12,316 nt of DNA from an uncultured Bacteroidales bacterium. GTDB lineage: Bacteria; Bacteroidota; Bacteroidia; Bacteroidales; Muribaculaceae. The notes beneath the pieces are model-generated. The model was given only the letters and a program-made list of their open reading frames with translations. It was not told the origin of the DNA and did not search any database. The translations under genes and the position numbers were made by a program. Positions within the stretch are counted from its first letter, which is position 1, and each line of letters begins with the position of its first letter. The stretch is from positions 1 to 12,316 of the forward strand of contig CAMWUH010000034.1 in NCBI GenBank assembly GCA_947177325.1, given 5' to 3'. Shown piece after piece: positions 6,944-12,316 of the stretch.

Positions 6944-6951
6944 CAAAGTTA
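6944..6951 (-). promoter_or_regulatory. Possible internal promoter for ilvC (-7 element)
   Basis: The minus strand reads TAACTTTG followed by C, identical to the -7 element of the ilvD promoter, in an AT-rich 108-nt gap between the thioesterase gene and ilvC. No TTTG lies at the expected 19-nt spacing; the nearest, at 6978-6975, is 23 nt away. If used, transcription would begin near 6937 with a leader of about 25-30 nt, allowing ilvC to be expressed above the rest of the operon. Confidence 0.45.
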
Positions 6952-7019
6952 ATAATAATTTCGGAAAGTTACAGCAAAATATTAAAATTTATTGCCTCTT
7001 GTCCGAATTTTTATAATTT

Positions 7020-7781
7020 TTAATGATTAGCCGTTGATGTGGTTCTGACCAAGGCTCTGAGTGCTGTTCCGGCTGAGTCGGAGCTGAGTTGCAAAGCAGT
7101 CAGTCCGTTGTCTACATTTTTTGTTGCGATAGTAATCATGCTGTTGGCGCGCGTTTCGGCGATAAAGGCCACGTGCAGCTCGGCGATCCGGTTGTTGATA
7201 TAGAAATCCGTGCCAAACGAGTTTACAATCAACTGAATATAGCGCGTAGTCGTTACGTGCCTATTGAAGTCCAGATCGGTATATTCCACCTTGTACTCAA
7301 CTTCGCTGTCAGCCTCGCTTAGAGCTGCGAGCCGGGGAGTGTCGAAGTCAATTTCAGGCTCGGGCCGGTAGCCGTCTACAGCCATCAGCTCGGCCCACTG
7401 TTCCAAGTTGACCGCACGGCGCGTGTTGATGTCGATAGCTGCCCAAATCGTGACGGCTTCAGCTACCGCCCGCCCCGCTTCGTTAGTAATCCTCACCAAT
7501 CGGCGCGTGAAATGGCGGTTGAGCGAGTCAACCCAGGTTTTCAGCCGGTAAGTGTGCTTGACCGCAAGCGGCGCTGCTATTCTGATGCTTAATCGTGAAA
7601 GCACCCATGCGGCATTGCTCATTATAAGCTTCTCATACCCTACGTCCCACGCATCGGCGTGCTCCGTAGCGATGTCGATTATTTCCTGCACCAACCTTGC
7701 CATTGTCAGCTGCTGCCGGGGGTTGCAGTGTGCGGCCGAAACGGTCAGCGACTTTTCGTAGACGGGGAGGGGTGTTGTCAT
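7020..7781 (-). CDS. Acyl-ACP thioesterase (FatA/FatB-like, double hotdog)
   Basis: A 253-residue protein matching bacterial acyl-ACP thioesterases, which hydrolyse acyl-ACP to free fatty acid. Two hotdog repeats are expected. The first (about 1-130) contains LTMARLVQEIIDIATEHAD and the strands AAWVLSRLSIRI and RLKTWVDSLNRHFTRR. The second (about 160-250) contains the family motif in the form YTDLDFNRHV, with D171, N173 and H175 matching the plant D-x-N-x-H catalytic set. Two departures are visible: the usual H-V-N-N is H-V-T-T here, and the position of the plant catalytic Cys appears to be T210 after a conserved E209. It overlaps ilvN by 4 nt (ATGA), so it is translationally coupled to a branched-chain amino acid enzyme. 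Its substrate is not visible; branched or short acyl chains are an inference from context. Confidence 0.88.
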   Translation of the reverse strand: MTTPLPVYEKSLTVSAAHCNPRQQLTMARLVQEIIDIATEHADAWDVGYEKLIMSNAAWVLSRLSIRIAAPLAVKHTYRLKTWVDSLNRHFTRRLVRITNEAGRAVAEAVTIWAAIDINTRRAVNLEQWAELMAVDGYRPEPEIDFDTPRLAALSEADSEVEYKVEYTDLDFNRHVTTTRYIQLIVNSFGTDFYINNRIAELHVAFIAETRANSMITIATKNVDNGLTALQLSSDSAGTALRALVRTTSTANH

Positions 7782-8344
7782 AGCCCGTCAACAAATTTTT
7801 TCCACTCCGGGTGGATTTTAGCCTGCTGCTCCAGATAGTTGGTCACAAACTCGACCGGATGTTTCGTAACCGCTGCCCGGCCTGAGCGCACGAATTGCAG
7901 AATGCCGTAGCGACGAAGCTCCGCAAACAGTGCTTCGGTTTCATCAACGTGGCCGGTCTTTTCCAGAATGGTATAGTCCGGAGTGATTTCGAGTATGCGC
8001 GCATTGTGGTGACGAATGATTCCCTCCAGGTGCGACTCATGCAGCATCTTGTCGGTAGGCACTTTGTAGAGCGCCACTTCCTGATAGATGATTTCATCAT
8101 CGGTGTGTAGAAAAGCTTTGATTATCTCTATACGCTTTTCGATTTGCTTCACTACCTTCTCCATAGCCGACAGGGTCGACTTCGCCACTACCGTGATTTT
8201 GTAAACACCCGGTATAGCTGTGGCGCTCGCCGAAATGCTTTCGATGTTAATGCATCGGCGGGTGAAAATAATGGTGACTTGATTCAGCACCCCGACGTTG
8301 TTTTCGGAGAATGCCGAAATGGTGTATAATTTGGTTTCTTCCAT
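7778..8344 (-). CDS. ilvN: Acetolactate synthase, small (regulatory) subunit
   Basis: A 188-residue regulatory partner of IlvB. An N-terminal ACT domain (about 5-80) is followed by the ALS small-subunit C-terminal domain (about 85-165; IYQEVALYKVP, then ILEITPDYTILEKTG). Residues that line the valine site in E. coli IlvH have counterparts: N15, G18 (the position of G14, where mutation gives valine resistance) and N33 in the INIES motif. Feedback inhibition by valine is therefore likely, as an inference. Length is slightly above the 160-175 usual for IlvH because of a charged tail (QQAKIHPEWKKFVDGL). It starts 14 nt after the ilvB stop, and its TGA overlaps the thioesterase ATG. Symbols ilvN and ilvH are both used for this family. 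Confidence 0.95.
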   Translation of the reverse strand: MEETKLYTISAFSENNVGVLNQVTIIFTRRCINIESISASATAIPGVYKITVVAKSTLSAMEKVVKQIEKRIEIIKAFLHTDDEIIYQEVALYKVPTDKMLHESHLEGIIRHHNARILEITPDYTILEKTGHVDETEALFAELRRYGILQFVRSGRAAVTKHPVEFVTNYLEQQAKIHPEWKKFVDGL

Positions 8345-8358
8345 AGCGATGGGGGCTC

Positions 8359-10074
8359 TTAGAATGAGAAAAGTGTGTCGGCGTTGACCATCATGGTGTC
8401 GACGGCGCCGCCGAGCGGTATCATCGGGAAAATCATATCTTCGGGGTCGATATTGACGTTCAGCAGATAAGCTCCTTCTGAACTGACCATGCGGTCAATC
8501 GCTCCGGCAAGCTCCGAGCGGTCGGCCACATTTTCGGCCTTAATGCCGTAGGCTTTGCATATCTCAACGAAGTCGGGGTTGACCATCGGAGTGGCCGAAA
8601 ACCGCCCTTTGAAAAACAGCTGCTGCCATTGGCGCACGTTCCCCAGGAAGTTGTTGTTGAGCAACACTATCTTCACCGCTACGCCATATTCCATTATGAC
8701 GCCCAGCTCCTGAATAGTCATCTGAAAACCGCCATCCCCTACAAACAGCACCACCTGGCGCTCCGGGGCTCCGATTTTCGCTCCGATTGCTCCGGGCAAT
8801 CCGAAGCCCATTGTGCCCAGTCCGCCCGACGACAGGAATGATTTAGGCTCGCTGTGGCGGAAATATCTTGCTCCGAACATCTGGTTCTGACCCACATCCG
8901 TAACGCCCACGGCTTTCTCGCCAAAGGCGCGCGCCACGCGGTCAACCACTTCCCCCATCTTCATCATCCCTTCCGCTGGGTTGACTTCGGGGTTGATAAC
9001 CTTCTCGAGTTCTACCTTGTAGCAGTCGGCAAAGGTTTCCACCCACTGCTGATGGCGGGCCGAGTTGATTTTCGGCAACAGTGCCTGCAGCACATCTTTG
9101 GCGTCGCCATGAATGGTCAGCTGCGCTTTGACATTTTTGTTAAACTCGGCGGCATCTATATCTATATGTATGATTTTGGCTTGCGGAGCATAATGTTCGA
9201 GCGATGAGGTCACGCGGTCGTCGAATCTCATACCTATCGCTATAATCAGGTCGGCGCGATTGGTGTTGTAGTTCGGGCCGATGTTGCCATGCATTCCGAG
9301 CATACCCATGTTCAGCGGGTGAGCGGTCGGGATGGTCGAGATACCTAAAAGGGTAGTGGCTACCGGAATTTCCGCTTTCTCGGCCAGAGCTGTCAGCTCC
9401 GGCTCAGCCTCGGCTATCATGACGCCATGCCCCGACAGTATCATCGGTCTTTCGGCATGGTTAATCAGTCGGGCGGCTTCTGCTATCTCGGCGGTACCCA
9501 CTTCGGGGCGGGGCAGATAAGAGCGAATGTAGGTGCACGGCCTGTATTCTTCCCATTCCATCTCGCCGGTCTGGGCGTCTTTGGCTATGTCGAGCACCAC
9601 CGGGCCGGGGCGACCGTTCCTGGCTATATAGAAGGCGCGGGCCACTGCCAGCGGAATATCCTGTGCCCGACGCACCTGTACGGCCCATTTCGTTACCGGA
9701 TGCACTATGCCAACAACGTCAGTCTCCTGAAACGCATCTGTGCCGAGCAGCGACGATGCCACTTGGCCGGTGATTACAACCAGCGGTGTCGAGTCCATCA
9801 ACGCATCGCTCAGTCCGGTGATTACATTCGTGGCGGCGGGGCCGGAGGTAACCACCACAACACCCGCCTTGCCGGTGACGCGCGCATAGCCCTGCGCTGC
9901 GTGGGTCGCTCCCTGCTCGTGGCGCACCAGTATGTGGCGCAGCTCATCCGTGTGGTCGTAGAGTTTGTCATATACGGGCATGATTGCTCCACCCGGGTAG
10001 CCGAAAATAGTGTCGGTTTGCTCTGCTATGATTGAGCGCACCAACGCTTCGGCGCCATTAATTTTTTCGCTCAT
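8359..10074 (-). CDS. ilvB: Acetolactate synthase, large (catalytic) subunit
   Basis: A 571-residue thiamine-diphosphate and FAD enzyme that condenses pyruvate with pyruvate or 2-oxobutyrate, the first common step to valine and isoleucine. Visible motifs: GYPGGAIMPVYDKL near the N-terminus; E53 in RHEQGA, the Glu that activates the cofactor; MRFDDRV at 282-288 in the FAD-binding region; and the thiamine motif GDGG at 446-449, ending in NNN at 473-475, followed by RQWQQLFF. Length matches IlvB/IlvG/IlvI (about 550-590). The ATG at 10072-10074 gives MSEKINGAEALV, the normal family start. The gap to ilvD is 82 nt and to ilvN 14 nt. A pairing small subunit next door argues for the anabolic enzyme rather than catabolic AlsS. 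Confidence 0.97.
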   Translation of the reverse strand: MSEKINGAEALVRSIIAEQTDTIFGYPGGAIMPVYDKLYDHTDELRHILVRHEQGATHAAQGYARVTGKAGVVVVTSGPAATNVITGLSDALMDSTPLVVITGQVASSLLGTDAFQETDVVGIVHPVTKWAVQVRRAQDIPLAVARAFYIARNGRPGPVVLDIAKDAQTGEMEWEEYRPCTYIRSYLPRPEVGTAEIAEAARLINHAERPMILSGHGVMIAEAEPELTALAEKAEIPVATTLLGISTIPTAHPLNMGMLGMHGNIGPNYNTNRADLIIAIGMRFDDRVTSSLEHYAPQAKIIHIDIDAAEFNKNVKAQLTIHGDAKDVLQALLPKINSARHQQWVETFADCYKVELEKVINPEVNPAEGMMKMGEVVDRVARAFGEKAVGVTDVGQNQMFGARYFRHSEPKSFLSSGGLGTMGFGLPGAIGAKIGAPERQVVLFVGDGGFQMTIQELGVIMEYGVAVKIVLLNNNFLGNVRQWQQLFFKGRFSATPMVNPDFVEICKAYGIKAENVADRSELAGAIDRMVSSEGAYLLNVNIDPEDMIFPMIPLGGAVDTMMVNADTLFSF

Positions 10075-10156
10075 GAATATCGTTGGATTAATGAGTTTTT
10101 AATTGAATTTGCTGCATAGCCGCGATTGCCTGAGCGCTTCGGCCGCTCCGCAGCTG
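10075..10156 (-). other. ilvD-ilvB spacer
   Basis: An 82-nt gap, GC-rich near ilvD and AT-rich near ilvB. A small GC stem can form (GAGCG/CGCTC around 10130-10150) but it has no T tract, so I do not call it a terminator. No promoter of the TAnnTTTG type was found; ilvB most likely depends on the ilvD promoter. Confidence 0.4.
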
Positions 10157-11983
10157 TTATATAATGCGGATGCCACCTTTATCGGCCGAGGCTACCATTG
10201 AGGCGTATGAGCGCAGCGATTTCGGCACTTCGCGGTTACGGGTCGCCGGTGTATAGGCTTCTTTGCCGCGGGCTTCTTCGGCTCGCCGGCGCTCGGCCAT
10301 CTCTTCATCGCTGATTTTCACATTAATGGATCGTGCGGGAATGTCGATTTCGATTATATCGCCGTCGCGCACCAGTGCTATCTCCCCTCCCGCTGCTGCT
10401 TCGGGCGACACATGACCTATCGACAGCCCCGAGGTGCCTCCCGAGAAGCGTCCGTCGGTAATCAGCGCACATTCTTTGCCCAAGTGTTTCGCTTTCAGGT
10501 AGCTGGTAGGGTAGAGCATCTCCTGCATGCCCGGGCCGCCACGCGGACCTTCGTAGGTGATTATCACCACGTCGCCGGCCTTGATTTTGTCGCCTAAGAT
10601 AGCCTCCACTGCTTGGTCTTGCGATTCAAACACACGGGCCCTCCCGGTGAATTTCCACAGCGCTTCGTCAACGCCGGCTGTCTTCACCACGCAGCCATCC
10701 TTGGCTATGTTGCCGTAGAGCACTGCTATGCCGCCATCCTTGGCGTAGGGGTGTTCCAAATCGCGTATGCAGCCGCCGGCACGGTCACTGTCGAGCGAGC
10801 CGTAATAGCTCATCTGCGAGCCGAGCGTCAGATTTTTTTGTTCGCCGGGTGCTGAGCGCCATATCTCGTCTATGGCGTCACTGTAATCCTTCCCGCCTAT
10901 GCCGTATCGGTCAATTGCCTGTTGCAGCGTCATGCCGTCGGCGCGCTTCACTGTGGTGTCGAGCAATCCGCCGTCGGCCAGTTGCTTCATGATGGTCAGA
11001 ATCCCGCCGGCGCGGTTCACATCTTGAATATGATAGTGCGAGTTGGGCGCCACCTTGCAGAGCACGGGTGTTTTGTGGCTCAGTTGGTCGATATCCTCCA
11101 TCGTGAAGTCTACGCCGGCCTCGTTGGCGATAGCCAGCAGGTGCAGCACAGTGTTCGTTGAGCCTCCCATCGCTATGTCGAGGGTCATGGCGTTGAGAAT
11201 AGCGGCGCGTGTAGCTATAGAGCGGGGGAGCACCGAGGTGTCATCCTCGTTATAATATTTATATGTGTTCTCCACAATCTGTCGGGCTGCGCGTTTAAAC
11301 AACTCGCGGCGATTGATGTGTGTCGCCACAATCGTGCCGTTCCCCGGCAGTGCCAGCCCTATCGCCTCGTTGAGCGAGTTCATTGAGTTGGCGGTGAACA
11401 TTCCCGAGCATGAGCCACAAGTCGGGCATCCCTGGCGCTCCAGTTTGTCTACGGTTGAGTCGTCTACCGTCGGGTCTGCCGCTTCAATCATTATGTCGAT
11501 GAGGTCAACGGCCCTGCCGTCAACATTGCCGGCCTCCATCGGTCCCCCCGACACAAATATCGTTGGTATATTCAGTCGCATGGCGGCCAACAGCATCCCC
11601 GGCGTCACCTTGTCGCAGTTCGATATGCACACCATTGCGTCTGCCTTATGGGCATTGACCATATATTCTACTGAGTCGGCAATCAGGTCGCGCGACGGAA
11701 GCGAATACAACATTCCGTCATGCCCCATCGCGATTCCGTCATCTATGGCTATGGTGTTGAATTCTGCCGCAAAGCAACCTAATCGTTCTATCTCTTCTTT
11801 GACCACCTGGCCGATTTCATGCAGATGTGTGTGCCCCGGCACAAATTGTGTAAACGAGTTAACAACGGCAATGATTGGCTTGCCGAAGTTCTCCTCTTTC
11901 ATGCCGTTGGCGCGCCACAATGCGCGGGCAGCTGCCATGCGCCGGCCGTTTGTCGATGTTGCACTTCTTAATGGAGTAGGCAT
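10157..11983 (-). CDS. ilvD: Dihydroxy-acid dehydratase
   Basis: A 608-residue iron-sulfur and Mg2+-dependent dehydratase that makes 2-oxoisovalerate or 2-oxo-3-methylvalerate, the last step shared by valine and isoleucine synthesis. It is very close to the E. coli-type enzyme (616 residues): RSATSTNGRRMAAARALWRA at 6-25, VNSFTQFVPGH at 41-51, SNCDKVTPGM at 121-130, GCPTCGSCSGMFTANSMN at 185-202, and DGRFSGGTSGLSIGHVSPEA near the C-terminus. C123 and the Cys cluster C186/C189/C192 hold the cluster ligands. The 'VNSFTQFVPGH' form, with no Cys at this point, is the E. coli subgroup associated with an oxygen-sensitive 4Fe-4S cluster, sensible for an anaerobe. First structural gene of the operon, behind a roughly 190-nt leader. 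Confidence 0.97.
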   Translation of the reverse strand: MPTPLRSATSTNGRRMAAARALWRANGMKEENFGKPIIAVVNSFTQFVPGHTHLHEIGQVVKEEIERLGCFAAEFNTIAIDDGIAMGHDGMLYSLPSRDLIADSVEYMVNAHKADAMVCISNCDKVTPGMLLAAMRLNIPTIFVSGGPMEAGNVDGRAVDLIDIMIEAADPTVDDSTVDKLERQGCPTCGSCSGMFTANSMNSLNEAIGLALPGNGTIVATHINRRELFKRAARQIVENTYKYYNEDDTSVLPRSIATRAAILNAMTLDIAMGGSTNTVLHLLAIANEAGVDFTMEDIDQLSHKTPVLCKVAPNSHYHIQDVNRAGGILTIMKQLADGGLLDTTVKRADGMTLQQAIDRYGIGGKDYSDAIDEIWRSAPGEQKNLTLGSQMSYYGSLDSDRAGGCIRDLEHPYAKDGGIAVLYGNIAKDGCVVKTAGVDEALWKFTGRARVFESQDQAVEAILGDKIKAGDVVIITYEGPRGGPGMQEMLYPTSYLKAKHLGKECALITDGRFSGGTSGLSIGHVSPEAAAGGEIALVRDGDIIEIDIPARSINVKISDEEMAERRRAEEARGKEAYTPATRNREVPKSLRSYASMVASADKGGIRII

Positions 11984-12004
11984 AAGTATGTGAAAACTAA
12001 TAAA

Positions 12005-12106
12005 TTACTGAATTGGAAACCGATTCGCAATCAACTGCGGAAACCTGTGGAGCAACCTTGCAACGCAACCCGCCGATATATCGGGAAATTGCATAATTAT
12101 CCACAT
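12005..12106 (-). CDS. Possible 33-residue leader ORF upstream of ilvD
   Basis: An ATG at 12106-12104, preceded by an A-rich stretch, opens a 33-codon frame ending in TAA at 12007-12005, 21 nt before ilvD. It begins MWIIMQF, with a second possible start at the inner Met. Nine of 33 residues are Ile, Leu or Val (five I, three L, one V), including II, LL and LI pairs, which is only slightly above a typical protein. There is no long run of regulatory codons and no clear terminator or antiterminator pair after it, so classic attenuation is not demonstrated. It could be a chance frame. Confidence 0.25.
   Translation of the reverse strand: MWIIMQFPDISAGCVARLLHRFPQLIANRFPIQ
12073..12084. repeat. 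12-bp perfect palindrome in the ilvD leader
   Basis: CCGATATATCGG reads the same on both strands. It lies about 90 nt downstream of the expected transcription start and about 90 nt upstream of the ilvD ATG, inside the possible leader ORF. It could be a repressor site or a short RNA hairpin; no known operator is matched. Confidence 0.4.
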
Positions 12107-12118
12107 TTTTTAAACAAA

Positions 12119-12146
12119 ATTGCACGCTTTTTAAAAAATGTGCAAT
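12119..12146 (-). repeat. Inverted repeat / hairpin in the early ilvD leader
   Basis: ATTGCAC (12119-12125) pairs with GTGCAAT (12140-12146) over 7 bp. The interior also holds a T-run facing an A-run that can extend the pairing. It starts about 25 nt into the transcript. Together with ATTGCAAT at 12163-12170, it gives a cluster of ATTGCA-type half-sites around the promoter. Confidence 0.4.
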
Positions 12147-12177
12147 CTTTCAATCGCTTTTGATTGCAATTATTTTG

Positions 12178-12208
12178 CAAAGTTAGCAATAATATTTCAA
12201 ATTACAAA
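12178..12208 (-). promoter_or_regulatory. Promoter of the ilv operon
   Basis: The minus strand has TTTG (12208-12205), exactly 19 nt, then TAACTTTG (12185-12178) followed by C. This is a perfect match to the Bacteroidetes housekeeping promoter (-33 TTTG, -7 TAnnTTTG). The expected start is near 12171, giving an approximately 190-nt leader to ilvD. The palindrome ATTGCAAT (12163-12170) falls at the start site and could be an operator. Confidence 0.8.
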
Positions 12209-12233
12209 CCAATTTTCCAAAATTCCATAAAAT

Positions 12234-12267
12234 CCCCCCTCCCCCCATTATCCCCCCATTATCCCCC
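12234..12267 (-). repeat. C-rich repeat; G-quadruplex motif on the minus strand
   Basis: The plus strand shows four C-runs of 6, 6, 6 and 5 bases (12234-12239, 12241-12246, 12252-12257, 12263-12267) separated by T, ATTAT and ATTAT. The minus strand therefore has four G-runs with loops of 5, 5 and 1 nt, which fits the intramolecular G-quadruplex rule. It ends 26 bp upstream of the ilvD -33 element, on the coding (non-template) strand. The partial 11-bp periodicity (run plus ATTAT) suggests slippage expansion. The flank at 12285-12300 has a short repeat, CCTATCCA, twice. No gene is visible in 12209-12316. Confidence 0.6.
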
Positions 12268-12316
12268 TATTATTCCTCTCAACCTATCCAGCCCTATCCA
12301 CCCTCCCGGTCTTATA

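Noticed and set aside
9427..10035. Plus-strand open frame (202 codons) opposite ilvB
   Set aside because: Antisense to conserved ilvB sequence; composition (His/Arg/Gly-rich) fits a shadow frame.
10120..10156. Terminator between ilvD and ilvB
   Set aside because: The GC stem is short and lacks a following T tract; the two genes are best read as one operon.
11265..11993. Plus-strand open frame (242 codons) opposite ilvD
   Set aside because: Entirely antisense to the conserved N-terminal half of ilvD, with Ser-rich composition expected of a mirror frame and no promoter or domain.
12234..12300. CRISPR-like short repeats in the C-rich stretch
   Set aside because: Units are about 11 bp with no unique spacers; simple-sequence repeat and G-quadruplex motif explain it better.

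Overview
The window looks like chromosomal DNA from a gut-type Bacteroidales bacterium; Muribaculaceae is my best guess from gene order, near-50% GC and closely packed genes, but the sequence alone does not prove the family. Phylum-level support comes from promoters of the Bacteroidetes form (TTTG, 19 nt, TAnnTTTG; a perfect copy lies upstream of ilvD), from start codons preceded by A-rich stretches rather than Shine-Dalgarno sites, and from the two operons themselves. Every complete gene is on the minus strand, so transcription runs from high to low coordinates.

Right half (about 12208 down to 5781): a branched-chain amino acid operon, ilvD, ilvB, ilvN, an acyl-ACP thioesterase, then ilvC. 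It starts with a textbook promoter at 12178-12208, followed by an approximately 190-nt leader with palindromes and a possible 33-codon leader ORF. A G-quadruplex-type block sits just upstream of the promoter. The thioesterase overlaps ilvN by 4 nt. ilvC lies 108 nt further on and probably has an extra promoter of its own. A hairpin terminator follows ilvC. IlvBN makes acetolactate or acetohydroxybutyrate, IlvC isomerises and reduces it, and IlvD dehydrates the product to the 2-oxo acids that precede valine, isoleucine and (through the leu pathway) leucine. ilvA, ilvE and leu genes are not in the window.

Middle-left (5741 down to about 895): a propionate-forming operon, methylmalonyl-CoA epimerase (mce), then a sodium-pumping methylmalonyl-CoA decarboxylase: carboxyltransferase (mmdA), an OadG/MmdD-type subunit that carries a signal peptide and a periplasmic lamin-tail domain, biotin carrier (mmdC) and membrane sodium pump (mmdB). 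Together they turn (R)-methylmalonyl-CoA into propionyl-CoA and CO2 while exporting Na+, the energy-conserving end of the succinate-to-propionate route. The B12-dependent mutase is not in the window. A strong hairpin terminator closes the operon.

Left edge (1-900): an unrecognised 123-residue minus-strand gene, a probable two-way terminator, and the 3' end of a plus-strand gene with a Cys/His pattern resembling a small zinc-binding domain.

Most of the content is ordinary core metabolism. I see no CRISPR array, RNA gene, mobile element or defence system. The points most worth a second look are the lamin-tail/OadG fusion, the thioesterase embedded in the ilv operon, the regulatory structures around the ilvD promoter, and an inverted repeat that would pair the mmdC stop with the mmdB start.
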